A DNA stretch of 64,000 nt. It comes from Medicago truncatula (Eukaryota; Streptophyta; Magnoliopsida; Fabales; Fabaceae). Shown here in pieces: positions 19,277 through 33,000 of this stretch. Positions within the stretch are counted from its first letter, which is position 1. Each line of letters opens with the position of its first letter. The stretch lies in assembly GCF_003473485.1 (NCBI RefSeq), contig NC_053043.1, positions 30,666,576 to 30,730,575 on the forward strand. The letters are read 5' to 3'. A model generated the notes under the pieces. That model worked only from the letters and a program-made list of their open reading frames with translations. It was not told the origin of the DNA and ran no database searches. A program made the position numbers and the translations under genes.

Positions 19277-20114
19277 TTTTTGCCAAAATTTCTTGTTCTT
19301 TTTGTTAATTAGCGTAATTTTACGTCGTTTTTGAAAAATAAACTTCGATTGTATTTCATTTTTTCCGTTAATTTACGCTACCTAACACTCTATTAGTTAA
19401 TTAATTAGCGTAGTTTGACGTCTTTTTTGAAAAATAAATTAGAAATGCATATATACAATTACAACGCTTTACTCTCAGGTGCGATCATACCAGCACTAAT
19501 GCACCGGATCCCATCAGAACTCCGCAGTTAAGCGTGCTTGGGCGAGAGTAGTACTAGGATGGGTGACCTCCTGGGAAGTCCTTGTGTTGCACCTCTTTTT
19601 GCCAAAATTTCGTGTTCTTTTTGTTAATTAGCGTAATTTTACGTCGTTTTTGAAAAATAAACTTCGATTGTATTTCATTTTTTCCGTTAATTTACGCTAC
19701 CTAACACTCTATTAGTTAATTAATTAGCGTAGTTTGACGTCTTTTTTGAAAAATAAATTAGAAATGCATATATACAATTACAACGCTTTACTCTCAGGTG
19801 CGATCATACCAGCACTAATGCACCGGATCCCATCAGAACTCCGCAGTTAAGCGTGCTTGGGCGAGAGTAGTACTAGGATGGGTGACCTCCTGGGAAGTCC
19901 TTGTGTTGCACCTCTTTTTGCCAAAATTTCGTGTTCTTTTTGTTAATTAGCGTAATTTTACGTCGTTTTTGAAAAATAAACTTCGATTGTATTTCATTTT
20001 TTCCGTTAATTTACGCTACCTAACACTCTATTAGTTAATTAATTAGCGTAGTTTGACGTCTTTTTTGAAAAATAAATTAGAAATGCATATATACAATTAC
20101 AACGCTTTACTCTC

Positions 20115-20232
20115 AGGTGCGATCATACCAGCACTAATGCACCGGATCCCATCAGAACTCCGCAGTTAAGCGCGCTTGGGCGAGAGTAGTACTAGGATGG
20201 GTGACCTCCTGGGAAGTCCTTGTTTGCACCTC
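20115..20232 (+). pseudogene. 5S copy 40, three-change haplotype
   Basis: Third member of the haplotype set, three units after copy 37. Confidence 0.7.
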
Positions 20233-20751
20233 TTTTTGCCAAAATTTCTTGTTCTTTTTGTTAATTAGCGTAATTTTACGTCGTTTTTGAAAAATAAACT
20301 TCGATTGTATTTCATTTTTTCCGTTAATTTACGCTACCTAACACTCTATTAGTTAATTAATTAGCGTAGTTTGACGTCTTTTTTGAAAAATAAATTAGAA
20401 ATGCATATATACAATTACAACGCTTTACTCTCAGGTGCGATCATACCAGCACTAATGCACCGGATCCCATCAGAACTCCGCAGTTAAGCGTGCTTGGGCG
20501 AGAGTAGTACTAGGATGGGTGACCTCCTGGGAAGTCCTTGTGTTGCACCTCTTTTTGCCAAAATTTCGTGTTCTTTTTGTTAATTAGCGTAATTTTACGT
20601 CGTTTTTGAAAAATAAACTTCGATTGTATTTCATTTTTTCCGTTAATTTACGCTACCTAACACTCTATTAGTTAATTAATTAGCGTAGTTTGACGTCTTT
20701 TTTGAAAAATAAATTAGAAATGCATATATACAATTACAACGCTTTACTCTC

Positions 20752-20871
20752 AGGTGCGATCATACCAGCACTAATGCACCGGATCCCATCAGAACTCCGC
20801 AGTTAAGCGTGCTTGGGGCGAGAGTAGTACTAGGATGGGTGACCTCCTGGGAAGTCCTTGTGTTGCACCTC
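20752..20871 (+). pseudogene. 5S copy 42 with 1 bp insertion
   Basis: Extra G in the TTGGGCG run, as in copy 21. It is the last copy in the window with an insertion inside the gene. Confidence 0.6.
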
Positions 20872-21071
20872 TTTTTGCCAAAATTTCGTGTTCTTTTTGT
20901 TAATTAGCGTAATTTTACGTCGTTTTTGAAAAATAAACTTCGATTGTATTTCATTTTTTCCGTTAATTTACGCTACCTAACACTCTATTAGTTAATTAAT
21001 TAGCGTAGTTTGACGTCTTTTTTGAAAAATAAATTAAAAATGCATATATACAATTACAACGCTTTACTCTC

Positions 21072-24000
21072 AGGTGCGATCATACCAGCACTAATGCACC
21101 GGATCCCATCAGAACTCCGCAGTTAAGCGTGCTTGGGCGAGAGTAGTACTAGGATGGGTGACCTCCTGGGAAGTCCTTGTTTTGCACCTCTTTTTGCCAA
21201 AATTTCGTGTTCTTTTTGTTAATTAGCGTAATTTTACGTCGTTTTTGAAAAATAAACTTCGATTGTATTTCATTTTTTCCGTTAATTTACGCTACCTAAC
21301 ACTCTATTAGTTAATTAATTAGCGTAGTTTGACGTCTTTTTTGAAAAATAAATTAGAAATGCATATATACAATTACAACGCTTTACTCTCAGGTGCGATC
21401 ATACCAGCACTAATGCACCGGATCCCATCAGAACTCCGCAGTTAAGCGTGCTTGGGCGAGAGTAGTACTAGGATGGGTGACCTCCTGGGAAGTCCTTGTG
21501 TTGCACCTCTTTTTGCCAAAATTTCGTGTTCTTTTTGTTAATTAGCGTAATTTTACGTCGTTTTTGAAAAATAAACTTCGATTGTATTTCATTTTTTCCG
21601 TTAATTTACGCTACCTAACACTCTATTAGTTAATTAATTAGCGTAGTTTGACGTCTTTTTTGAAAAATAAATTAGAAATGCATATATACAATTACAACGC
21701 TTTACTCTCAGGTGCGATCATACCAGCACTAATGCACCGGATCCCATCAGAACTCCGCAGTTAAGCGTGCTTGGGCGAGAGTAGTACTAGGATGGGTGAC
21801 CTCCTGGGAAGTCCTTGTGTTGCACCTCTTTTTGCCAAAATTTCTGTTCTTTTTGTTAATTAGCGTAATTTTACGTCGTTTTTGAAAAATAAACTTCGAT
21901 TGTATTTCATTTTTTCCGTTAATTTACGCTACCTAACACTCTATTAGTTAATTAATTAGCGTAGTTTGACGTCTTTTTTGAAAAATAAATTAGAAATGCA
22001 TATATACAATTACAACGCTTTACTCTCAGGTGCGATCATACCAGCACTAATGCACCGGATCCCATCAGAACTCCGCAGTTAAGCGTGCTTGGGCGAGAGT
22101 AGTACTAGGATGGGTGACCTCCTGGGAAGTCCTTGTGTTGCACCTCTTTTTGCCAAAATTTCGTGTTCTTTTTGTTAATTAGCGTAATTTTACGTCGTTT
22201 TTGAAAAATAAACTTCGATTGTATTTCATTTTTTCCGTTAATTTACGCTACCTAACACTCTATTAGTTAATTAATTAGCGTAGTTTGACGTCTTTTTTGA
22301 AAATAAATTAGAAATGCATATATACAATTACAACGCTTTACTCTCAGGTGCGATCATACCAGCACTAATGCACCGGATCCCATCAGAACTCCGCAGTTAA
22401 GCGTGCTTGGGCGAGAGTAGTACTAGGATGGGTGACCTCCTGGGAAGTCCTTGTGTTGCACCTCTTTTTGCCAAAATTTCGTGTTCTTTTTGTTAATTAG
22501 CGTAATTTTACGTCGTTTTTGAAAAATAAACTTCGATTGTATTTCATTTTTTCCGTTAATTTACGCTACCTAACACTCTATTAGTTAATTAATTAGCGTA
22601 GTTTGACGTCTTTTTTGAAAAATAAATTAGAAATGCATATATACAATTACAACGCTTTACTCTCAGGTGCGATCATACCAGCACTAATGCACCGGATCCC
22701 ATCAGAACTCCGCAGTTAAGCGTGCTTGGGCGAGAGTAGTACTAGGATGGGTGACCTCCTGGGAAGTCCTTGTGTTGCACCTCTTTTTGCCAAAATTTCG
22801 TGTTCTTTTTGTTAATTAGCGTAATTTTACGTCGTTTTTGAAAAATAAACTTCGATTGTATTTCATTTTTTCCGTTAATTTACGCTACCTAACACTCTAT
22901 TAGTTAATTAATTAGCGTAGTTTGACGTCTTTTTTGAAAAATAAATTAGAAATGCATATATACAATTACAACGCTTTACTCTCAGGTGCGATCATACCAG
23001 CACTAATGCACCGGATCCCATCAGAACTCCGCAGTTAAGCGTGCTTGGGCGAGAGTAGTACTAGGATGGGTGACCTCCTGGGAAGTCCTTGTGTTGCACC
23101 TCTTTTTGCCAAAATTTCGTGTTCTTTTTGTTAATTAGCGTAATTTTACGTCGTTTTTGAAAAATAAACTTCGATTGTATTTCATTTTTTCCGTTAATTT
23201 ACGCTACCTAACACTCTATTAGTTAATTAATTAGCGTAGTTTGACGTCTTTTTTGAAAAATAAATTAGAATGCATATATACAATTACAACGCTTTACTCT
23301 CAGGTGCGATCATACCAGCACTAATGCACCGGATCCCATCAGAACTCCGCAGTTAAGCGTGCTTGGGCGAGAGTAGTACTAGGATGGGTGACCTCCTGGG
23401 AAGTCCTTGTGTTGCACCTCTTTTTGCCAAAATTTCGTGTTCTTTTTGTTAATTAGCGTAATTTTACGTCGTTTTTGAAAAATAAACTTCGATTGTATTT
23501 CATTTTTTCCGTTAATTTACGCTACCTAACACTCTATTAGTTAATTAATTAGCGTAGTTTGACGTCTTTTTTGAAAAATAAATTAGAAATGCATATATAC
23601 AATTACAACGCTTTACTCTCAGGTGCGATCATACCAGCACTAATGCACCGGATCCCATCAGAACTCCGCAGTTAAGCGTGCTTGGGCGAGAGTAGTACTA
23701 GGATGGGTGACCTCCTGGGAAGTCCTTGTGTTGCACCTCTTTTTGCCAAAATTTCGTGTTCTTTTTGTTAATTAGCGTAATTTTACGTCGTTTTTGAAAA
23801 ATAAACTTCGATTGTATTTCATTTTTTCCGTTAATTTACGCTACCTAACACTCTATTAGTTAATTAATTAGCGTAGTTTGACGTCTTTTTTGAAAAATAA
23901 ATTAGAAATGCATATATACAATTACAACGCTTTACTCTCAGGTGCGATCATACCAGCACTAATGCACCGGATCCCATCAGAACTCCGCAGTTAAGCGTGC

Positions 24001-27000
24001 TTGGGCGAGAGTAGTACTAGGATGGGTGACCTCCTGGGAAGTCCTTGTGTTGCACCTCTTTTTGCCAAAATTTCGTGTTCTTTTTGTTAATTAGCGTAAT
24101 TTTACGTCGTTTTTGAAAAATAAACTTCGATTGTATTTCATTTTTTCCGTTAATTTACGCTACCTAACACTCTATTAGTTAATTAATTAGCGTAGTTTGA
24201 CGTCTTTTTTGAAAAATAAATTAGAAATGCATATATACAATTACAACGCTTTACTCTCAGGTGCGATCATACCAGCACTAATGCACCGGATCCCATCAGA
24301 ACTCCGCAGTTAAGCGTGCTTGGGCGAGAGTAGTACTAGGATGGGTGACCTCCTGGGAAGTCCTTGTGTTGCACCTCTTTTTGCCAAAATTTCGTGTTCT
24401 TTTTGTTAATTAGCGTAATTTTACGTCGTTTTTGAAAAATAAACTTCGATTGTATTTCATTTTTTCCGTTAATTTACGCTACCTAACACTCTATTAGTTA
24501 ATTAATTAGCGTAGTTTGACGTCTTTTTTGAAAAATAAATTAGAAATGCATATATACAATTACAACGCTTTACTCTCAGGTGCGATCATACCAGCACTAA
24601 TGCACCGGATCCCATCAGAACTCCGCAGTTAAGCGTGCTTGGGCGAGAGTAGTACTAGGATGGGTGACCTCCTGGGAAGTCCTTGTGTTGCACCTCTTTT
24701 TGCCAAAATTTCGTGTTCTTTTTGTTAATTAGCGTAATTTTACGTCGTTTTTGAAAAATAAACTTCGATTGTATTTCATTTTTTCCGTTAATTTACGCTA
24801 CCTAACACTCTATTAGTTAATTAATTAGCGTAGTTTGACGTCTTTTTTGAAAAATAAATTAGAAATGCATATATACAATTACAACGCTTTACTCTCAGGT
24901 GCGATCATACCAGCACTAATGCACCGGATCCCATCAGAACTCCGCAGTTAAGCGTGCTTGGGCGAGAGTAGTACTAGGATGGGTGACCTCCTGGGAAGTC
25001 CTTGTGTTGCACCTCTTTTTGCCAAAATTTCGTGTTCTTTTTGTTAATTAGCGTAATTTTACGTCGTTTTTGAAAAATAAACTTCGATTGTATTTCATTT
25101 TTTCCGTTAATTTACGCTACCTAACACTCTATTAGTTAATTAATTAGCGTAGTTTGACGTCTTTTTTGAAAAATAAATTAGAAATGCATATATACAATTA
25201 CAACGCTTTACTCTCAGGTGCGATCATACCAGCACTAATGCACCGGATCCCATCAGAACTCCGCAGTTAAGCGTGCTTGGGCGAGAGTAGTACTAGGATG
25301 GGTGACCTCCTGGGAAGTCCTTGTGTTGCACCTCTTTTTGCCAAAATTTCGTGTTCTTTTTGTTAATTAGCGTAATTTTACGTCGTTTTTGAAAAATAAA
25401 CTTCGATTGTATTTCATTTTTTCCGTTAATTTACGCTACCTAACACTCTATTAGTTAATTAATTAGCGTAGTTTGACGTCTTTTTTGAAAAATAAATTAG
25501 AAATGCATATATACAATTACAACGCTTTACTCTCAGGTGCGATCATACCAGCACTAATGCACCGGATCCCATCAGAACTCCGCAGTTAAGCGTGCTTGGG
25601 CGAGAGTAGTACTAGGATGGGTGACCTCCTGGGAAGTCCTTGTGTTGCACCTCTTTTTGCCAAAATTTCGTGTTCTTTTTGTTAATTAGCGTAATTTTAC
25701 GTCGTTTTTGAAAAATAAACTTCGATTGTATTTCATTTTTTCCGTTAATTTACGCTACCTAACACTCTATTAGTTAATTAATTAGCGTAGTTTGACGTCT
25801 TTTTTGAAAAATAAATTAGAAATGCATATATACAATTACAACGCTTTACTCTCAGGTGCGATCATACCAGCACTAATGCACCGGATCCCATCAGAACTCC
25901 GCAGTTAAGCGTGCTTGGGCGAGAGTAGTACTAGGATGGGTGACCTCCTGGGAAGTCCTTGTGTTGCACCTCTTTTTGCCAAAATTTCGTGTTCTTTTTG
26001 TTAATTAGCGTAATTTTACGTCGTTTTTGAAAAATAAACTTCGATTGTATTTCATTTTTTCCGTTAATTTACGCTACCTAACACTCTATTAGTTAATTAA
26101 TTAGCGTAGTTTGACGTCTTTTTTGAAAAATAAATTAGAAATGCATATATACAATTACAACGCTTTACTCTCAGGTGCGATCATACCAGCACTAATGCAC
26201 CGGATCCCATCAGAACTCCGCAGTTAAGCGTGCTTGGGCGAGAGTAGTACTAGGATGGGTGACCTCCTGGGAAGTCCTTGTGTTGCACCTCTTTTTGCCA
26301 AAATTTCGTGTTCTTTTTGTTAATTAGCGTAATTTTACGTCGTTTTTGAAAAATAAACTTCGATTGTATTTCATTTTTTCCGTTAATTTACGCTACCTAA
26401 CACTCTATTAGTTAATTAATTAGCGTAGTTTGACGTCTTTTTTGAAAAATAAATTAGAAATGCATATATACAATTACAACGCTTTACTCTCAGGTGCGAT
26501 CATACCAGCACTAATGCACCGGATCCCATCAGAACTCCGCAGTTAAGCGTGCTTGGGCGAGAGTAGTACTAGGATGGGTGACCTCCTGGGAAGTCCTTGT
26601 GTTGCACCTCTTTTTGCCAAAATTTCGTGTTCTTTTTGTTAATTAGCGTAATTTTACGTCGTTTTTGAAAAATAAACTTCGATTGTATTTCATTTTTTCC
26701 GTTAATTTACGCTACCTAACACTCTATTAGTTAATTAATTAGCGTAGTTTGACGTCTTTTTTGAAAAATAAATTAGAAATGCATATATACAATTACAACG
26801 CTTTACTCTCAGGTGCGATCATACCAGCACTAATGCACCGGATCCCATCAGAACTCCGCAGTTAAGCGTGCTTGGGCGAGAGTAGTACTAGGATGGGTGA
26901 CCTCCTGGGAAGTCCTTGTGTTGCACCTCTTTTTGCCAAAATTTCGTGTTCTTTTTGTTAATTAGCGTAATTTTACGTCGTTTTTGAAAAATAAACTTCG

Positions 27001-30000
27001 ATTGTATTTCATTTTTTCCGTTAATTTACGCTACCTAACACTCTATTAGTTAATTAATTAGCGTAGTTTGACGTCTTTTTTGAAAAATAAATTAGAAATG
27101 CATATATACAATTACAACGCTTTACTCTCAGGTGCGATCATACCAGCACTAATGCACCGGATCCCATCAGAACTCCGCAGTTAAGCGTGCTTGGGCGAGA
27201 GTAGTACTAGGATGGGTGACCTCCTGGGAAGTCCTTGTGTTGCACCTCTTTTTGCCAAAATTTCGTGTTCTTTTTGTTAATTAGCGTAATTTTACGTCGT
27301 TTTTGAAAAATAAACTTCGATTGTATTTCATTTTTTCCGTTAATTTACGCTACCTAACACTCTATTAGTTAATTAATTAGCGTAGTTTGACGTCTTTTTT
27401 GAAAAATAAATTAGAAATGCATATATACAATTACAACGCTTTACTCTCAGGTGCGATCATACCAGCACTAATGCACCGGATCCCATCAGAACTCCGCAGT
27501 TAAGCGTGCTTGGGCGAGAGTAGTACTAGGATGGGTGACCTCCTGGGAAGTCCTTGTGTTGCACCTCTTTTTGCCAAAATTTCGTGTTCTTTTTGTTAAT
27601 TAGCGTAATTTTACGTCGTTTTTGAAAAATAACTTCGATTGTATTTCATTTTTTCCGTTAATTTACGCTACCTAACACTCTATTAGTTAATTAATTAGCG
27701 TAGTTTGACGTCTTTTTTGAAAAATAAATTAGAAATGCATATATACAATTACAACGCTTTACTCTCAGGTGCGATCATACCAGCACTAATGCACCGGATC
27801 CCATCAGAACTCCGCAGTTAAGCGTGCTTGGGCGAGAGTAGTACTAGGATGGGTGACCTCCTGGGAAGTCCTTGTGTTGCACCTCTTTTTGCCAAAATTT
27901 CGTGTTCTTTTTGTTAATTAGCGTAATTTTACGTCGTTTTTGAAAAATAAACTTCGATTGTATTTCATTTTTTCCGTTAATTTACGCTACCTAACACTCT
28001 ATTAGTTAATTAATTAGCGTAGTTTGACGTCTTTTTTGAAAAATAAATTAGAAATGCATATATACAATTACAACGCTTTACTCTCAGGTGCGATCATACC
28101 AGCACTAATGCACCGGATCCCATCAGAACTCCGCAGTTAAGCGTGCTTGGGCGAGAGTAGTACTAGGATGGGTGACCTCCTGGGAAGTCCTTGTGTTGCA
28201 CCTCTTTTTGCCAAAATTTCGTGTTCTTTTTGTTAATTAGCGTAATTTTACGTCGTTTTTGAAAAATAAACTTCGATTGTATTTCATTTTTCCGTTAATT
28301 TACGCTACCTAACACTCTATTAGTTAATTAATTAGCGTAGTTTGACGTCTTTTTTGAAAAATAAATTAGAAATGCATATATACAATTACAACGCTTTACT
28401 CTCAGGTGCGATCATACCAGCACTAATGCACCGGATCCCATCAGAACTCCGCAGTTAAGCGTGCTTGGGCGAGAGTAGTACTAGGATGGGTGACCTCCTG
28501 GGAAGTCCTTGTGTTGCACCTCTTTTTGCCAAAATTTCGTGTTCTTTTTGTTAATTAGCGTAATTTTACGTCGTTTTTGAAAAATAAACTTCGATTGTAT
28601 TTCATTTTTTCCGTTAATTTACGCTACCTAACACTCTATTAGTTAATTAATTAGCGTAGTTTGACGTCTTTTTTGAAAAATAAATTAGAAATGCATATAT
28701 ACAATTACAACGCTTTACTCTCAGGTGCGATCATACCAGCACTAATGCACCGGATCCCATCAGAACTCCGCAGTTAAGCGTGCTTGGGCGAGAGTAGTAC
28801 TAGGATGGGTGACCTCCTGGGAAGTCCTTGTGTTGCACCTCTTTTTGCCAAAATTTCGTGTTCTTTTTGTTAATTAGCGTAATTTTACGTCGTTTTTGAA
28901 AAATAAACTTCGATTGTATTTCATTTTTTCCGTTAATTTACGCTACCTAACACTCTATTAGTTAATTAATTAGCGTAGTTTGACGTCTTTTTTGAAAAAT
29001 AAATTAGAAATGCATATATACAATTACAACGCTTTACTCTCAGGTGCGATCATACCAGCACTAATGCACCGGATCCCATCAGAACTCCGCAGTTAAGCGT
29101 GCTTGGGCGAGAGTAGTACTAGGATGGGTGACCTCCTGGGAAGTCCTTGTGTTGCACCTCTTTTTGCCAAAATTTCGTGTTCTTTTTGTTAATTAGCGTA
29201 ATTTTACGTCGTTTTTGAAAAATAAACTTCGATTGTATTTCATTTTTTCCGTTAATTTACGCTACCTAACACTCTATTAGTTAATTAATTAGCGTAGTTT
29301 GACGTCTTTTTTGAAAAATAAATTAGAAATGCATATATACAATTACAACGCTTTACTCTCAGGTGCGATCATACCAGCACTAATGCACCGGATCCCATCA
29401 GAACTCCGCAGTTAAGCGTGCTTGGGCGAGAGTAGTACTAGGATGGGTGACCTCCTGGGAAGTCCTTGTGTTGCACCTCTTTTTGCCAAAATTTCGTGTT
29501 CTTTTGTTAATTAGCGTAATTTTACGTCGTTTTTGAAAAATAAACTTCGATTGTATTTCATTTTTTCCGTTAATTTACGCTACCTAACACTCTATTAGTT
29601 AATTAATTAGCGTAGTTTGACGTCTTTTTTGAAAAATAAATTAGAAATGCATATATACAATTACAACGCTTTACTCTCAGGTGCGATCATACCAGCACTA
29701 ATGCACCGGATCCCATCAGAACTCCGCAGTTAAGCGTGCTTGGGCGAGAGTAGTACTAGGATGGGTGACCTCCTGGGAAGTCCTTGTGTTGCACCTCTTT
29801 TTGCCAAAATTTCGTGTTCTTTTTGTTAATTAGCGTAATTTTACGTCGTTTTTGAAAAATAAACTTCGATTGTATTTCATTTTTTCCGTTAATTTACGCT
29901 ACCTAACACTCTATTAGTTAATTAATTAGCGTAGTTTGACGTCTTTTTTGAAAAATAAATTAGAAATGCATATATACAATTACAACGCTTTACTCTCAGG

Positions 30001-33000
30001 TGCGATCATACCAGCACTAATGCACCGGATCCCATCAGAACTCCGCAGTTAAGCGTGCTTGGGCGAGAGTAGTACTAGGATGGGTGACCTCCTGGGAAGT
30101 CCTTGTGTTGCACCTCTTTTTGCCAAAATTTCGTGTTCTTTTTGTTAATTAGCGTAATTTTACGTCGTTTTTGAAAAATAAACTTCGATTGTATTTCATT
30201 TTTTCCGTTAATTTACGCTACCTAACACTCTATTAGTTAATTAATTAGCGTAGTTTGACGTCTTTTTTGAAAAATAAATTAGAAATGCATATATACAATT
30301 ACAACGCTTTACTCTCAGGTGCGATCATACCAGCACTAATGCACCGGATCCCATCAGAACTCCGCAGTTAAGCGTGCTTGGGCGAGAGTAGTACTAGGAT
30401 GGGTGACCTCCTGGGAAGTCCTTGTGTTGCACCTCTTTTTGCCAAAATTTCGTGTTCTTTTTGTTAATTAGCGTAATTTTACGTCGTTTTTGAAAAATAA
30501 ACTTCGATTGTATTTCATTTTTTCCGTTAATTTACGCTACCTAACACTCTATTAGTTAATTAATTAGCGTAGTTTGACGTCTTTTTTGAAAAATAAATTA
30601 GAAATGCATATATACAATTACAACGCTTTACTCTCAGGTGCGATCATACCAGCACTAATGCACCGGATCCCATCAGAACTCCGCAGTTAAGCGTGCTTGG
30701 GCGAGAGTAGTACTAGGATGGGTGACCTCCTGGGAAGTCCTTGTGTTGCACCTCTTTTTGCCAAAATTTCGTGTTCTTTTTGTTAATTAGCGTAATTTTA
30801 CGTCGTTTTTGAAAAATAAACTTCGATTGTATTTCATTTTTTCCGTTAATTTACGCTACCTAACACTCTATTAGTTAATTAATTAGCGTAGTTTGACGTC
30901 TTTTTTGAAAAATAAATTAGAAATGCATATATACAATTACAACGCTTTACTCTCAGGTGCGATCATACCAGCACTAATGCACCGGATCCCATCAGAACTC
31001 CGCAGTTAAGCGTGCTTGGGCGAGAGTAGTACTAGGATGGGTGACCTCCTGGGAAGTCCTTGTGTTGCACCTCTTTTTGCCAAAATTTCGTGTTCTTTTT
31101 GTTAATTAGCGTAATTTTACGTCGTTTTTGAAAAATAAACTTCGATTGTATTTCATTTTTTCCGTTAATTTACGCTACCTAACACTCTATTAGTTAATTA
31201 ATTAGCGTAGTTTGACGTCTTTTTTGAAAAATAAATTAGAAATGCATATATACAATTACAACGCTTTACTCTCAGGTGCGATCATACCAGCACTAATGCA
31301 CCGGATCCCATCAGAACTCCGCAGTTAAGCGTGCTTGGGCGAGAGTAGTACTAGGATGGGTGACCTCCTGGGAAGTCCTTGTGTTGCACCTCTTTTTGCC
31401 AAAATTTCGTGTTCTTTTTGTTAATTAGCGTAATTTTACGTCGTTTTTGAAAAATAAACTTCGATTGTATTTCATTTTTTCCGTTAATTTACGCTACCTA
31501 ACACTCTATTAGTTAATTAATTAGCGTAGTTTGACGTCTTTTTTGAAAAATAAATTAGAAATGCATATATACAATTACAACGCTTTACTCTCAGGTGCGA
31601 TCATACCAGCACTAATGCACCGGATCCCATCAGAACTCCGCAGTTAAGCGTGCTTGGGCGAGAGTAGTACTAGGATGGGTGACCTCCTGGGAAGTCCTTG
31701 TGTTGCACCTCTTTTTGCCAAAATTTCGTGTTCTTTTTGTTAATTAGCGTAATTTTACGTCGTTTTTGAAAAATAAACTTCGATTGTATTTCATTTTTTC
31801 CGTTAATTTACGCTACCTAACACTCTATTAGTTAATTAATTAGCGTAGTTTGACGTCTTTTTTGAAAAATAAATTAGAAATGCATATATACAATTACAAC
31901 GCTTTACTCTCAGGTGCGATCATACCAGCACTAATGCACCGGATCCCATCAGAACTCCGCAGTTAAGCGTGCTTGGGCGAGAGTAGTACTAGGATGGGTG
32001 ACCTCCTGGGAAGTCCTTGTGTTGCACCTCTTTTTGCCAAAATTTCGTGTTCTTTTTGTTAATTAGCGTAATTTTACGTCGTTTTTGAAAAATAAACTTC
32101 GATTGTATTTCATTTTTTCCGTTAATTTACGCTACCTAACACTCTATTAGTTAATTAATTAGCGTAGTTTGACGTCTTTTTTGAAAAATAAATTAGAAAT
32201 GCATATATACAATTACAACGCTTTACTCTCAGGTGCGATCATACCAGCACTAATGCACCGGATCCCATCAGAACTCCGCAGTTAAGCGTGCTTGGGCGAG
32301 AGTAGTACTAGGATGGGTGACCTCCTGGGAAGTCCTTGTGTTGCACCTCTTTTTGCCAAAATTTCGTGTTCTTTTTGTTAATTAGCGTAATTTTACGTCG
32401 TTTTTGAAAAATAAACTTCGATTGTATTTCATTTTTTCCGTTAATTTACGCTACCTAACACTCTATTAGTTAATTAATTAGCGTAGTTTGACGTCTTTTT
32501 TGAAAAATAAATTAGAAATGCATATATACAATTACAACGCTTTACTCTCAGGTGCGATCATACCAGCACTAATGCACCGGATCCCATCAGAACTCCGCAG
32601 TTAAGCGTGCTTGGGCGAGAGTAGTACTAGGATGGGTGACCTCCTGGGAAGTCCTTGTGTTGCACCTCTTTTTGCCAAAATTTCGTGTTCTTTTTGTTAA
32701 TTAGCGTAATTTTACGTCGTTTTTGAAAAATAAACTTCGATTGTATTTCATTTTTTCCGTTAATTTACGCTACCTAACACTCTATTAGTTAATTAATTAG
32801 CGTAGTTTGACGTCTTTTTTGAAAAATAAATTAGAAATGCATATATACAATTACAACGCTTTACTCTCAGGTGCGATCATACCAGCACTAATGCACCGGA
32901 TCCCATCAGAACTCCGCAGTTAAGCGTGCTTGGGCGAGAGTAGTACTAGGATGGGTGACCTCCTGGGAAGTCCTTGTGTTGCACCTCTTTTTGCCAAAAT

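Larger units (their letters stand above)
7438..21071 (+). repeat. 5S rDNA array, zone 1: degenerate edge (copies 1-42)
   Basis: Forty-two 5S units at a base period of 319 bp. The 5S genes start at 7627, 7946, 8269, 8588, 8909, 9228, 9551, 9870, 10189, 10512, 10831, 11150, 11472, 11791, 12114, 12433, 12752, 13071, 13390, 13708, 14027, 14347, 14666, 14985, 15304, 15627, 15947, 16265, 16588, 16911, 17234, 17557, 17879, 18202, 18522, 18841, 19159, 19477, 19796, 20115, 20433 and 20752. Twenty-one of them have a changed length inside the gene: 17 insertions and 4 one-base losses. The insertions fall at only two places, gene positions about 64-71 and 78-86. The first unit begins inside the spacer. 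Confidence 0.97.
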
